From Phocoena phocoena (lineage: Eukaryota; Chordata; Mammalia; Artiodactyla; Phocoenidae), in contig NC_089220.1 in assembly GCF_963924675.1 (NCBI RefSeq), forward strand, positions 113,228,697 through 113,292,696: a stretch of 64,000 nt of DNA, written 5' to 3'. Position 1 is the stretch's first letter; each line of letters starts with the position of its first letter. The notes beneath the pieces were generated by a model. It saw only the letters and a program-made list of their open reading frames with translations, searched no databases and was not told the origin of the DNA. A program made the position numbers and the translations under genes. Positions 1-12,969 of the stretch are shown here, in pieces.

Positions 1-760
1 GTTTACCATACGAAGCAATTTTCAGCTTTAACCTCCATTAGAGGTTGTGGATTATCCTTGTTTTCATGCCTCTTGCTTGAGGACTCAATAATCATTAGAA
101 TAGTATTTTTTGAGGACTGTTTTTGCAAGCCTTGTGGTTTATTGAAGAGTCAAAGTTACAGGGCATGGGTGGTAGATAATAATAAGGAAAGAAAGGGGGG
201 AATAGGTACGAGGCTATGGGGAAACTGGGGATCCTCTATCATATTTGTTTTATTCCTTTTGTGTTATCTTTGAAGGAGAGAAAGTCAGGAAAAACCTATT
301 GGGTAGCAGTTACTTTTTATTGTTATTACAAGCCTATTTTATTATCTTTCTTTCTATCAGTATCTGTAGTCATGTAAAACATTAATTCTGTAGGTACAAT
401 AATTCATATAAGTGCTGTTATGGATTTTATTTATATCATTATGAAGGAACTTCACAGGAAGTTTTCTGGATATTCTTATTATAAAGTTTCCTTTTCATTT
501 ATGTAAGGGTAATTTATTTGTGTGTGTATGTGTGAGTTTTTCTAAAAGGAAGGATTCTTGAACTAAAATTAAACTAAGACCCTGTGAGCAGGCTGTTTGC
601 ACACATAGGCTCTTACTGGGTTCACACATACATAGTTGAGAGGCTGATAGCTATTCATGGCAGTAAATTAACATTTTAAGGCACTGATGTGTCAAAGTCC
701 CTTTTGGGTTTTACTAATGTGAAGGTTCTAGAAGTTGCAGACATTTTTGGTACATATTAC
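1..760. other. Anonymous intronic sequence
   Basis: AT-rich; no exon, RNA gene or recognised repeat seen. Confidence 0.6.
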
Positions 761-774
761 TAAGGGGGAATTTT

Positions 775-978
775 TTTTTTGTGTGTGCGTTACGCGGGCC
801 TCTCACTGTTGTGGCCTCTCCCGTTGCGGAGCACAGGCTCCGGACGCACAGGTTCACCGGCCATGGCTCATGGGCCTAGCCGCTCCGTGGCATGTGGGAT
901 CTTCCCAGACTGGGGCATGAACCCGTGTCCCCTGCATCGGCAGGCGGACTCTCAACAACTGTGCCACCAGGGAAGCCC
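775..978 (-). mobile_element. CHR-type SINE
   Basis: This tRNA-derived SINE is in reverse orientation: a T-run, then cgcgggcctctcactgttgt, and finally ccaccagggaagccc. A perfect target-site duplication, taagggggaatttt, lies at 761-774 and 979-992. The clean duplication marks it as a fairly recent insertion. Confidence 0.95.
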
Positions 979-1344
979 TAAGGGGGAATTTTGAATCTTA
1001 AAATTACTCATGATTATATGTTATATTGGGAGATTGTTTCTAGGTGTTCAGAAACACAGTTATGGTAAATTGAGACCAATGTGTGTTTTATGATTTCCTT
1101 TTTGTTTTGTTCTACAAATTCAAGGTATAAGTAGATTAAATCCAAAATGCATTTAGAAATAAACTTAGTGTATATAGGTAACTTCCACTAGTGCTCTTCC
1201 TTGTACTTGTAGAAAATACTTCCAAAAGGGGTTTGAAGTATTTTGCAATAAAAGTCTCAAATACAGTGAACATAAACATTTAAAACAAAGGTAAGTGACT
1301 GTAATATTCCCTTCTTGTCTTTGTCTTGTTATGTTATGTTTTGT

Positions 1345-1412
1345 TTTCATTGCAGTATAGTTGATTTACAATGTTAGTTTCAGGTATATGGCAAAGTGAT
1401 TCCGTTCTCATG
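1345..1412 (-). mobile_element. Short L1 3' end fragment
   Basis: The bases gcagtatagttgatttacaa and the following gtatatggcaaagtgattc match the reversed 3' UTR of artiodactyl L1. Only about 70 bases remain. Confidence 0.65.
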
Positions 1413-1484
1413 AAAATAGAAATTCTAAAAAAAAATGTTTACATATCTGTTATGGGTTAATTTACGTACATTCCACCTCCCAAC

Positions 1485-1832
1485 TTCCCCATCCCAACCC
1501 AAATTCCAGTGTTGATCTCTTAACCCCCAATACCTCAGAATGTGACCTTATTTGAAGATATGGTCTTTACAGAGGTAATCAAGTTAATAGGAAGACATTA
1601 GGGTGGACCCTAGTCTAATAAGACTGATATCCTTATAAAAAGGGGAAATCTGGAGACAGGTATACAGGAAGAGTGCCATGTGAACATAAAAATGGCTATT
1701 TACAAGTCAAAGAGAAAGGCCTAGAACAGATCCTTCTCTCACAGCCCTCAGAAAGAAGCAACCCTGCCAACACCTTGATTTCAGACTTCTAGCCTCTAGA
1801 ACTGTGAGATAATAAATTTCTGTTGTTTAAAA
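1485..1832 (+). mobile_element. MaLR-type LTR fragment (MLT1-like)
   Basis: The sequence carries the familiar landmarks in order: cctcagaatgtgaccttatt, taatcaagttaa, accttgatttcagacttcta, and gaactgtgagataataaatt before ctgttgttta. These belong to an LTR of the ancient non-autonomous ERVL-MaLR group. No internal sequence is attached. Its left end is missing. Confidence 0.75.
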
Positions 1833-2589
1833 AAATAAAAATAAAAAATAAAACAAAGGTAAGTGAACAGATACTGAAAGGACTGAATAAACTGGTTAGC
1901 TAATTTCAGGAAAAAAACAAGGTTAAAATCAATCACACCAAAACCCCAAGTATGTACTGCTAACCACAAAACTTTCAAATTTGATCTACTGGAGGAACTT
2001 TTGTTCATCCTTTATAAATCAGTTCAAACACTAAACAAGGGGAATTATTTTCTTTTTCTATTATCTCTACCATACCTCTTAGAGTACTATATATAATATC
2101 TGTTTTGATGTATATCCAGTTATAACTTAATCATAGTATCTGTCATATTTGGCACATAGTAGGCATGTAATTATTATTCTTTTAATTAATGAATAAACAA
2201 GACCAAAGTTTAAAGCTGATGTTTTTCAATATTTATAGATAATTTTTAATAGCCCTTTTCAGCATGTTATCTTATTTAGTTGTCTGAGGATTCAGTTTGC
2301 AGCTAATTCAGCATGGCTGTCCCCTGGGATATAAAATGCTAAGAAGTAAATAAAACAAGGAAGCTAAATTAAAATTATTTTATGGTACAGTTGGGTTATT
2401 AGAAACAACTGTCACAAGATCTTCCAGACTGAAAGCTTTCCTCAGTGATTTAAGATTTCATTGGGTTACTTTTTGAATATTTGAGTAGATTCAATGTTGT
2501 TCTTGGAGAAGAACTGAGACTGTGCTTCAGGTAGCTTCTGAATTATCTGATGCAAAGATAAGATAGCCCTCTTATATATAAATATAAAT

Positions 2590-3620
2590 ATATGCCCTTT
2601 TAAAGTCCTTGTCTAATATGCCCTTTTAAAGTCCTTGTCTACTAATTCCAACATTCCAACATCTGTCATATCTGGGACTTTTATAGTGACCTGTTTTTCC
2701 TCTTTGATGTATGTATTAAGTTTTCTTGCTTTCTCATGTATCTGGCAATGTTTTATTGCATTCTTGGCATTGTGGATATTATGTTGTTGAGACTCTGTGT
2801 TTTGTTGTCTTAATTTAAAGATTGTTGAGTTTTGTTCTATAAGGTAGTTAAACTACTGGAGAATCAAGTTGATGCTGTTGAGGCTTATTTTCAGGCTTTT
2901 TTAGGGCAGGTCTAAAGTAATCTTATCCTACAAGTAGAGAAATAAGCTTTATATCTATATTTATTTTTTCCTGACAATAAACACAAGGTTTCTACATCAA
3001 AGGCAGACTGATTAATACCTGCAGAATATCTTTGCACTGGTTTCCCATGCTCCATTTTTCCTCAGAGGGTTATGTGATGGGGCAGATGTCACGTACATGT
3101 CCAGGGTGGGGAGTTTCTAGCACATCAGAGGAACCCAAAATTATTAGTTTTGGAGCTTATATAGGAGATGCTTGCACAGCTTCACCTCCTCCCCTCTGGA
3201 GAAGGAGAGAGAGACAGAGACACACAGAGAGAGAGATGGGGAAGGCTTCTTGGTCAAATACCCTTTAGAATGTAACTGCTTAGTTCTGGGAGATAAAGTT
3301 CTATGTCATTCCAGAGGTCTCTACCTATGCAATCACTTTTAACCCAGGTGCCAATTTTCTTTGCTCAGAAAGCCCTGCCCATGCAGAAATATGAACATCT
3401 TAACATTGCCCAATATAGAGCAGCCCAACAGCTAAGGCGTAGCATTTCTGGGACCTCAACTGTATTCACTGTGCTTTCACTGTGGTCTCTTACTATGTCT
3501 GGTTGGACCTCCAATGTCTCCCAGCTCTGTGTGGCCTATAGGTACACTTTTCATCTCATGGCCCCTTAATAGTTGTATTTTGGTAGGTTTCCCGGAGCCA
3601 CCCTGTGTTGGTACATCTTA
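2590..3620 (-). mobile_element. Old L1 5' region fossil
   Basis: Phrases such as ctactaattccaacattcc, gtatctggcaatgttttatt and gcattgtggatattatgttg match the reversed 5' region of an old L1 (L1M type). The part after 3000 is GC-richer and less certain. Open frames at 3032-3268 and 3303-3569 look like chance. Confidence 0.55.
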
Positions 3621-5009
3621 ACATTCAGCCAAATACTTGAAAGACTTCTATGCAGATTTCTGGAGTTTCTTCTCTACACAACTCCTTATTCTCCACTACC
3701 CCCCACCTCAAATCCCAGCAGCCCCAGCGGACCCAAACTCTGACCTCTGTTTCATCCACCCAGTGAGACCTCTGTTCCTTTTTGACTCCGCTTCTCTGTG
3801 CTGTGATCTGGAAAGTGCATCCAGGCAGAAAGCAAGACTAAAGTGGCCTTCATGTGTTTCTCTTCTCCAGTGATCAGCTCTATCCTGTCTGTTGTTCAAC
3901 GCTTGCGTCTGATATTTTGTCCAGTTTCATAGTTGTTTACATTGGGAAATTGAGTCTGATACCATTACCATCATAGCCAAAACTGCAAGTTTCTTCTACT
4001 GTATTTTCAAATTATCATGTTGTATACCATCTTTGCCATCTACCTGTCTGGTATTTAAAGGATATGAATTCCCTTTAAATTAACAATACTGTATTCCTGT
4101 ATCTAAGAACCAGTGACTTAATCTAATCCTGAATTGGTAAATGTGCAGTTTCTGTGAAAAGCCTCCCTGATATTTAAATTAAACAATTAAGAAATGAGCT
4201 AAAAATCTATTGTAAAAATCCACTCCAATATCATGTTATTTGTCCAGAAATCTCCATGCTCTGTCTTTATTACTTTGTCTCCCTATAGAAATTCCTTCAA
4301 AATTTAACATATTCTAATATTTTTTAAAGAGATTGAGGAAAGAACTAGTTAAACCAGAAAATTCTGGCTAGTGAAAGATACTACAATGGAGCACCGATTT
4401 TGTTATGGGTTAAAGTGAAAAGGGAGCACTATGAATGTATGATTAAATTATTGGGATACTTTTTCCTATGCCCACACATTAAATATGTCTACATACAGTC
4501 ATTCCTGAGTCCATGTCTGAGATTACAGGATCATGTCATTCTCAAAAGAAAAATATTTTCCTATTTGTGATAGAAAAATACATGTTATCTAAAATCTGTA
4601 TTAAATTATTTAGGAATACATTTATAAGAATTGTATGTTTCTATAAAACCTGCTGACTTTTGATGTTTGAAGGGTGATTGATAATCATACCCTTTCTCTT
4701 CTGCTCTAAGTTTTGAATCAATTGAAAGATACAGGAATCAGACAAATGGAGTATGCAATAGCAGAATGCAGTTTAGATATGCACCTACAATCAGGCTTCC
4801 TAATATATATCTCTCCTGGATTGGATTTTCAACTCATTGGCAGAGGAATTGGAAAACTGAGATCTCCCTCTCTGGGAGGAGTGGAGCTAAAGAGAACACT
4901 TCCATCCTGGAGACTGGGTGGCCTGAAAGAAAAATAAGAGAATACTATTATGGTATTCTGGTACTATTATGTATGCACTTCTCCTTTTGAGAGTTTACCT
5001 CCTAGGAAT
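3621..5009. other. Anonymous intronic sequence
   Basis: A moderately GC-rich opening (3700-3850) may still belong to the L1 fossil before it. The rest is AT-rich with nothing recognised. Short open frames at 3637-3873 and 4713-4990 have no supporting features. Confidence 0.5.
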
Positions 5010-5026
5010 TGTGTGTATGTGTGTGT

Positions 5027-5073
<47 letters not shown>
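5010..5073. repeat. (TG)n microsatellite
   Basis: An almost uninterrupted TG tract of about 64 bases with two TATG interruptions. Confidence 0.98.
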
Positions 5074-5076
<3 letters not shown>

Positions 5077-6100
5077 AGGTTATCAGATGGGGTAAATTAG
5101 TTGCTTTCTCCATATTAGTTTTTAGTATTAAAGATGACTTTTATGAAGGGCTGAAACTTAGCTTGGTCAGGAAGGAAAATTATGGCCTGATCTTGATAGT
5201 CACTGAACTTCCAGTCAGGCCTTGGTTAAAGACCAGGGCATTTTCCCCTTTAAAAAAAATCTTGCTTATATCCAAGTAAGGGAGTTGGGGTTCTCTATAA
5301 ATAGGGAGGGTATTTCTGGATTCTTGCCTTGAAGGGAGGTGAGTCAGTTAGGCTTGTTTTTCCTGGACACCTAAAAAGATATCACAGTGGCTTAATTATA
5401 TACTCCAAGGCACCTTAATGGGTAGTTCAGAACTGTTAACTAGCATCTGGGAACTGTTTTTTGACAAAACGTCCTTCTTATGGTTTAAAAAGAAGTTGAC
5501 AATGTCATTTGTTGACCCCATGTTAGAGACCATAGTTTTTAGTTTAGGAATCTCCTGGGAAGCACTGAATAATGTAAGCCAAATTAATAATATTTTTCTG
5601 CTAGTTCCTTTCATCTTGTCTTTGGGGTTTGCTTTTTTGCACTTCTGGGGTATTGGCTTGTGATTCTCCAAAATAACCCACTTAAGGGATTATGAGAGTG
5701 TTTTTCATAGCTGCATGGGATTAGGATGTAGGACTACCTTAGAGATATCCAGAGGATGGTAGCTAATAATTAATCCTCATCCTTCACATCCTCTACCATT
5801 TCATTAAAATGGCTTCATCTCTTTCATTTAAAGAATTAAAAATTTCTTCCCAGTTGGTTTCTGAAGAAAGTTGTTGATACATTTCTCTACATAAAACACC
5901 AAATAAGGCATTGTGGGGAGTGACAGAGGGTAAATATATGGCTTCTTTTTTCTATGAGTGTATAGTCTAATGACAGAGAACACACAAAGACACAGACGTA
6001 AAACAAACCACCACTGCTGCCTATAGAAAAGCCAACAGCCCCAGAATCACAGTCTATCAGTTTAGAAGCTCTGATGTAAAGAGCACTTCTTCCCTGATAA
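5074..6100. other. Anonymous intronic sequence
   Basis: Nothing recognised. The two overlapping open frames at 5396-5671 lie on opposite strands and show no known motif. Confidence 0.5.
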
Positions 6101-6113
6101 CTCTGGCAAAAAG

Positions 6114-6201
6114 GGTTTTTTTGGGGGGCTGTTTTTTTATTGAAATATAGTGTTATTGAAGTATGTTGTGTTAGTTTCTGGTGTACAGCAAAGTGATTCA
6201 G

Positions 6202-6253
<52 letters not shown>

Positions 6254-6776
6254 CTTTTTCATATTCTTTTCCATTGTGATTTATTACAGGATATGGAATA
6301 TAGTTCCCTGTGCCATACAGTAAGACCCTGCTGTTAATCTATTTTATATACAGTAATTTGTATCTGCTAACCCCAAACTCGTACTTTATCCCTCCCCCAC
6401 TCCCTTTCCCCTTTGGTAACCATAAGTATGTTTTCTATGTCTGTGAGTCTGTTTCTGTTTTGTAAATAAGTTCATTTATATCATATTTTAGATTCTACAT
6501 ATAAGTGATATCACATGGTATTTGTCTTTCTCCGTTTGACTTACTTCACTTAGTATGATGATCTCTGGGTCCATCCATGTTGCTGCAAATGGCATTATTT
6601 CATTCTTTTTTATGGCTGAGTAATATTCCATCATATATATATATCTCACATCTTCTTTATTCATTCATCGTCAGTGGACATTTATGTTGCTTCCATGTCT
6701 TGGACATTGTAAATAGTGCTACTATGAACATTGGGGTGCATGTATCTTTTTGAATTAGAGTTTTCTCCATATACAT
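6114..6776 (-). mobile_element. L1 3' end, artiodactyl type
   Basis: Reversed 3' UTR and end of ORF2: attgaaatatagtgttattg, gtgtacagcaaagtgattca, ccctgtgccatacagtaaga, tccatccatgttgctgcaaa. The flanks ggcaaaaag at 6105-6113 and 6777-6785 are a probable target-site duplication, indicating a 5'-truncated insertion. A (TA)n tract lies inside it at 6203-6249. Confidence 0.88.
6203..6249. repeat. (TA)n tract inside an L1 3' UTR
   Basis: About 47 bases of pure TA, expanded where other L1 3' ends here have catatacatata. Confidence 0.97.
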
Positions 6777-6804
6777 GGCAAAAAGTTTTTGAAGAGCCCT
6801 AAAG

Positions 6805-6962
6805 TTCACAAATGTGGTCCTGGACCAGTAGTCTCAGCATCACTGGGAGCTCATGAGGAATCCAGAATCCCAAGCCTTACCCTAGACCTACTAGATCAGC
6901 ATCATCATTTTTGAAAGATTCCTGGGTAATTCAAATGTGCATTATAGTCTGGGAAGCACTGT
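6805..6962 (-). mobile_element. MER5-like hAT-type DNA transposon remnant
   Basis: ggtcctggaccagtagtctc at the left and gtctgggaagcactg at the right, with tagacctactagatcagcat between, match the reversed MER5A pattern. Non-autonomous and old. Confidence 0.75.
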
Positions 6963-7280
6963 TACAGAGGATTCTGATGGTGCTTGTTTGTTATTTAGGT
7001 CAAGTGCCCAGTTGGAACTAGTCACTGTGGCCACAGGCATATAGGACATACTAAATGCTCAAGGCTGGGACATATGTTCTCTATTCCCTAGCACAATATG
7101 CGTGGGATCAGTTTGTGGATTGGGTTTGCTACAGAAAAGAAGTGTTCTGTTACCAGGGGAAGCAGGGAGATAAGAGATATCCGACAAACTTATTTCTTCT
7201 TTCATATCTTAGCTTACATTAATGTTAGGGCCATCTGTTTACTAGCCTGTTCACTTTGGGTCATTTCATCCCATTTCCTC

Positions 7281-7350
7281 TGTGTGAGTGTGTGTGAGTG
7301 TGTGTGAGTGTGTGTGCGTGTGTGTGTGTGCGCGTGTGTGTGTGTATGCG
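7281..7350. repeat. Interrupted (TG)n microsatellite
   Basis: Repeats of tgtgtgag and then tgtgcgtg/cgcg. It creates the apparent Cys/Val-rich open frames here. Confidence 0.97.
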
Positions 7351-7770
7351 CAGGCACGCGTGCTACTCCCAATCTCCCTCACCTCACAGTACCATCTGTC
7401 TGGCTGACCTAGATATCACAGATTCTTGCTTCTTCCACAGCATGGTTCTTCTATCACCTCTCACCGTCATACTTATCAGATACATATGAATACTTTAGGA
7501 TAAGCGCACACAGACCTGTGCCTAAGTCTGAATTCACTTTCTTGTAGTCTTGGGAAGCATGTATCCCTCACTTACTGTCTTTCATCTTGCCACTGAGGAA
7601 TTAATCCTTGGAGTCATGCCTTTTCAAGCTATGAATTGTTAAAATGCATTTTTATTTACTAGAGGGAGGCATACTTTTAGGCCTCAGGAATTATAACACC
7701 TAGTGACTAACTTACAGAAAGTTTTATAACAGGGAAATAGAGGGTTATAATCCTTTACTATTGTTATTTA

Positions 7771-7960
7771 CAGTTGACCCTTGAACAACGCAGGGGTTAA
7801 TCCGCTGATAATTTATAGTCAGCTCTCCTTATCTGAGGTTCCTCTATATCCTTGGATTCAATCAACTACACAGTACTACTGTGTAGTACTGAAGTATTTA
7901 CTACTGAAAAATATCTGCTTATAAGTGCACAGTTCAAACTCACATTGTTCAACTATATTT
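7771..7960 (+). mobile_element. Tigger-like DNA transposon remnant
   Basis: The left end cagttgacccttgaacaacg and the internal ccttatctgaggttcctcta resemble non-autonomous TcMar-Tigger elements. The right end near attgttcaact is decayed. Confidence 0.7.
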
Positions 7961-8201
7961 TGATGTTCATATTTTCTTGGATTTGCTAAGCTGTCTCCTA
8001 TTATCTTTTGATATGTCCTCCTTCTTTGAGCACTTTCTTACTTTCTGGCACAACTAGATGTTCCAGGCTCATCTTTTACAGGGGTTCTGATTCCTTTTAG
8101 TGGAAAACGGTATTTAGACATCAAGATTTGAGTGCCAGGTATGTTCATGGTTACTGGGATATCATTGCTTCTAGGCCTCCTCAGTGGATAGAATTAGGAA
8201 A

Positions 8202-8222
8202 TGTGTGTGTGTGTGTGTGTGT
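8202..8222. repeat. (GT)n short microsatellite
   Basis: Ten GT units in anonymous intronic sequence. Confidence 0.95.
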
Positions 8223-8389
8223 TTCTGTGAGTTATATACATTTATCTGTTTGTCTGTCTGTATACATTTAAAACTATGGCTTTATACTGACATCTTCATG
8301 AATTCAATAATGAAACTTTCAATTACAATTCAATTCCACAGGGCTTATGTTAGCTTATGTTAAGTTTTTCTATACCTTGATACTTGAAG

Positions 8390-9250
8390 GACAGTTTGTC
8401 TAAATATAAAATTCTTGGTTCATTCATTCTTTCCATGAGTTTTTTAAAAAAATATATTGCTTTTGTTACTTTGCATTGAAAGTTGTGTTTAGAGCATCTG
8501 GTGCCAGTCTGATTTCAGTTGTCATCTTTATGCTTAGAGGTCTTGAGGATTAAAAAAAAAAATTTTTTTTAAGTCTAACAGTTTTATTAGGATATGTTTT
8601 CAAATTGATCATCCTGGTTCAGTTTTCCCAGGTACCTGTTGGTCCTTTTCAATATGTACATTTTGGTCTTTTCTTATTTCCAGAAAGTTTCCTTGGATTA
8701 TACTTTTAAGTATTAGTTCTGTTCAGTTGTTTTGTTTTTATCTTCAGGATCTCCTATTACACATACTTGTTTTCTTCTTTGGTTTTCTTCTATTTCAACC
8801 GCTTTACTTCTGATCCATTTTATTTCTTTGCCTTGTTTTCATTCTCTTGGTTGTTTTTTCTGGCTTTCTTCAATGTCCCTTAGTAAAATTTTATTTGGAT
8901 CTAGTCTCCCTTGGGGACTTGGTAATTTAATCTTTGATTCTGCAATGATTTTGTCTTTTCCTTTCATTTCTTTCCTAAGTTCAATCAACTCTATTTTTAT
9001 TTTTTCCTGTTATTGTCCATTTTTGCTTTTAATTTTTGTATTTTATATTCAAGGTGGTTTTTCATACCTCCAAATGCTTATTTGAGGATAATTAATTCAG
9101 TGTGGAATATCATGTTATAGTTTTCTTGTTCTTCATATTTCTTTTTGAGGTGGGAGGGAATTTTCATCAGCTTAAGTGGGTTTGATTTTGTATTGTTAAA
9201 ATACTTGGTATAGATTTAGTCTGTTTTTGCCAGTTTATTTTGTGAGTTTG
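8390..9250 (-). mobile_element. Old L1 fossil (ORF1/5' region)
   Basis: taaatataaaattcttggtt, tcaggatctcctattacaca and gcattgaaagttgtgttta correspond to reversed ORF1 and adjacent sequence of old L1s. It is strongly diverged; the edges are estimates. The 117-codon open frame at 8732-9085 is an antisense by-product. Confidence 0.55.
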
Positions 9251-9305
9251 GGTGATTTACAAGAATCTTAGGTCAAGGGTATCTTCTGTCAGTGTAGCAA
9301 AAGTA

Positions 9306-9308
<3 letters not shown>

Positions 9309-9341
<33 letters not shown>
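9309..9341. repeat. (TG)n microsatellite
   Basis: Uninterrupted TG tract of 33 bases. Confidence 0.97.
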
Positions 9342-9342
<1 letters not shown>

Positions 9343-9899
9343 GGGGAGAAGGGGTTGTGTATCTTCTTTCTAATCTTTATTTTTGGGGTTCTCTTTTGTC
9401 TTGCAAGCCTCTACATTTTCCCCTTTTGCCCCTTTGCCCATCTTCACCTTCACCGTCCAATTTCCAAAGACCTCCTTCACCTTCCTTTCTATCATCTCAA
9501 GAGCAATGAATTTTTGAAGACTGCCACAGCTAATCATGTGCTCTTAAAAGTCCATTCCATGTAGTACATGCTCTGATCTAATGGCACTCTCCAATTTTTT
9601 TGCACCTAGTGTGGACTTTCTCTTTCTGGTGGTGATTGTAAATTAGTTTTAGTCCCACTACTAGTTCGCCTTTTCTCTCTTGGACAGAGTTTTTTTCCAA
9701 AGTGTCCTTCTATATTACCTACTTATAGGTAATTTGATACTTGGGCATTCTCTTTTTGTTATGTTATGGGCATTGGTTTTATGTGATTTGTCTGTTGCTC
9801 TTGTAGTTCTTATATTGTTTTTTGGAAGATGGACTGGGACATTCAGTTTATGCCCCTGCATTTGCCTCACATATATGTGTATACATGCATGTATGCATG

Positions 9900-10010
9900 T
9901 ATATACTTATTTCTCCTATCAGAATGTAATTTCCTTAAGAGTAGAAATTCAGTTTTACTCATCCTTCTGTCCTTAGCAATAATCCCAGTGCCTATCGTAC
10001 ACAATGCCCT
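9900..10010 (+). mobile_element. L2 3' end fragment
   Basis: cagaatgtaatttccttaag followed by aataatcccagtgcctatcg follows the L2 3' end pattern (agaatgtaagctcc … cccagtgcctag). Short and diverged. Confidence 0.5.
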
Positions 10011-10708
10011 TTAAACCTTTCTTTTCCATATTAACAATTAAAACAAAATTGTAGTACAAGTTACTCTGTTAATAAATTATCTATCCCTTTCCCAAAGGCT
10101 GCAGATAGCTAAAGGTTTGTAATATGAAGTGAAAACTCATCTAACTATGGAACTATGCCCATGTGGGCTAGATAACCAGCCCTGGGAGTTATTATTTGAG
10201 AACCTGAATATATAGAAATTGCCGTGTTCCTCATGAGTGAAGGAATATGATTTATATAGTACTATAAGATGATGCTATTCAGTTTAGAGGAGAGCCCCAT
10301 GGTTCCTGAATGAATACATTATTGTTATTATTCTTGTGACTTGACTATAAAATGAAATGAGAGATTTCAGGAATCTTTTGTTCAAATGAAGAGATAAATA
10401 GCAGTGTTACATTATGCTACTATAGTTTAAATTGGTTGGGAAGGTCAAAAGTACTACAATGAATATTTAATGTTCTGATGAAATCTTAAGGGAAATGATG
10501 CTGTATTCACCAATACCAGTTTCACACTGAACTCTTCCTTACAGTCATTCTGTCTGGATCATGTAGCAAATGAAATTTAATGTAACTGCCATTTGAATGA
10601 GAGATAGATACTTCTGGCAGTTCATGATTCAGAAAGAGAAGTAAGTGATGGATAGGGATATAGGGATCAAACCTAAGAATATGCATAAAGACTTATATAT
10701 ATGAGTGC

Positions 10709-10892
10709 TATGGGCTGAAGCGTGTTTCCCACCCCCCGCCCACCCATGCATATGTTGAAGTCCTAATCCCTGGTACCTCAGAATATGACCTTATTTGGAG
10801 ACAAGGCATTTAAAGAAGTAATTAAGGTAAAATGAGGTCATATGGGTGGGTCCTAATTCTGATAAGAATAGGACACCTCTGCACACACACAA

Positions 10893-10923
<31 letters not shown>

Positions 10924-11117
10924 GAAACCCATGTGTGTGAAGACGGGATAAGATATGGCCATGTACAAGCCAAAGAGAGAGGCCTCAGTAAAAACAAACC
11001 CTGCTGACACCTTGATCTTGGACTTCTATCCTCCAGAACTATGAGAAAATGAATTTCTATTGTTTAAGCTACCCAGTTTGTGGTACTTTGTTGATAACCC
11101 TACCAAACTAGTGCTAC
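10709..11117 (+). mobile_element. MaLR-type LTR (MLT1-like), nearly complete
   Basis: It starts tgctatgggctgaa, contains gaatatgaccttatttggag, gacaccttgatcttggactt, cctccagaactatgagaaaa and aagctacccagtttgtggta, and ends near aaactagtgcta. No internal retroviral sequence is attached, so it is a solo LTR. An (AC)n tract at 10881-10918 expanded inside it. Confidence 0.82.
10881..10918. repeat. (AC)n microsatellite inside a solo LTR
   Basis: gcacacacacaaacacacac and continuing AC, 38 bases. Confidence 0.97.
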
Positions 11118-12747
11118 AAGGATACTCATTACAGAATTTTTTAATAGCAGTTCAAAATGGAAACAACATAGGTATCCAAGAGTGGAGGCACAGATTTATT
11201 CTTATCCAAGTTTACCTATCCTACCCCCTCTGGCAGTCTCTTTGATGGCAGCAAAAGACAGTAAGAATAGTCAAGGATGCAGGCTGCCACCATCATAAGT
11301 AACCCGAACCAACTCATGAGAATTACCAGTAGAATGAGCACCACTATCTTTCAGTCTATGGTTTCCTCTATGCAGTGGATAGTGTAGCAAGGCCCCATGG
11401 ATTAAAACATTACTTTTATTTATGCTGATCATGAACATGCCAGAGAGAAAAAGAAGACAGGTACTGTGCCTGGAAATTCTAAGCACACAGGATCAGTATA
11501 TCACTTTTTTCCAAAATGATTTCATTATTTGTTTTCTATACAAATTTCCTCCAGAACCTCCACTGAATTAAGATTTAAACTGCTCAGTTTATTCTTGTTT
11601 GTTATCCCTAATCTCAAATTGCTATGCCAAGACCAAAATATATTTGCTTATATCTGATTAAATATTTCTGTTTTTTGCCAACTAAACCTTACAATATAGT
11701 CCCCAAGATTCATTACCACAAACAAAAATCTTTCAAGGTTTATTTCTCATATATATTATTTCTTGTAATTTCTCTCCATTTTAATATAGCAGATTTGTTC
11801 TATAGATGACTAGAATTCAGCAGGTTAAAAAAATTAGGATATTCTAAAAACATTGAAATACTATGCATTCATTAAAATAATAATTTTAAAATAATGACAT
11901 GCAAAAGTGTTAGTATAATATTAAGGAAGCAGTATACAAAGCTATTTCATATAAAATGCTCTACATTTTGTATATCTATCTATCTATATCTATATATATA
12001 TCTTTAGGAGAAAAGATTTTACATGGTTTTGGTTTTTTTCCAAATTTTGTTTTTATACTTTTCCAAATTTCCTCACAGATTATGTATTACTTTTATAAGC
12101 AGAAAAAAAGGAAGGCAGAAAGGAACAGATATGGAGAAGAATGCTGATTTCATCTCATGGCCACACTTAAGATTTTTTGTTGCATAATTATGGAGTGAGG
12201 TGAGGTTTTCAAAACAAATTTTTTTTAATGCATGGACACTGATTCGGCCAGAATAGGTGCTAAACTGGATCTCTCTCGAGGCCCCTGCTATGTCAAAGGT
12301 TAATCTTTGTGCTGCCAAAATAATAGGAAGTACAGGGCACCTCAGGGCTGAGAGTGGAGCATTGAGGAGGGGCATTTAGGTATTTTGAGAGTAGTGGTCT
12401 TTATCACCTGGCATGGAAGTATTTCAGAATTTTAACTAAGGCAGTTAGTTATACGAAGTGTATATCAGCCCTGCATGTACATCTCAATCTCTTTAATGGC
12501 TACATTTAATTTCATTGACTGGATTAATCTTAATTTATTTAATGAGTCCCTTATTGATGGTCATTTAGATAGTTTGCCATTTTTTGACATATTATATTTG
12601 TGAACATGGGCCAGTATATCACAGTGTGACTTTGGAGAAGTCATCTTTCTCCTTAGAATTATGAATCCTTTCTTAATATTAGCAAGGAATTGTGAAGTTC
12701 ACATTAGAAATCTGTAGTTTTAAGGGGATATTGAAGTTTACCTCAAT
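11118..12747. other. Anonymous intronic sequence
   Basis: AT-rich with a short tatctatatc repeat near 11971-12003. No gene or confident repeat seen. Confidence 0.5.
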
Positions 12748-12900
12748 GGTCTCAAACCTTGACTTAGCATTAGAATCACCTATAGAACTATTTGGAATTA
12801 TTCATCTGTGACCTAGAGATTCTGATTTAGATCTGGATGGGTTCTAAGTATTTGTATTTTTCAATAAGCTGCTCCACAAATGATTCTGTTGCCCAGCCAG
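12748..12900 (+). mobile_element. MER5-like hAT-type DNA transposon remnant
   Basis: aatggtctcaaaccttgact, attagaatcacctatagaac, gagattctgatttagatctg and aagtatttgtattt follow the MER5 pattern in forward orientation. Diverged. Confidence 0.7.
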
Positions 12901-12969
12901 TATTAGCAGCTACTGAAATATAGAAGAATTAATATTTTAAAAGAGGACACGATTGTACGATTTGTCAAT

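Noticed and set aside
3032..3569. Possible exon pair on + strand
   Set aside because: Weakly GC-rich open frames in what looks like an old L1 5' region; no protein similarity recognised and no splice sites that fit.
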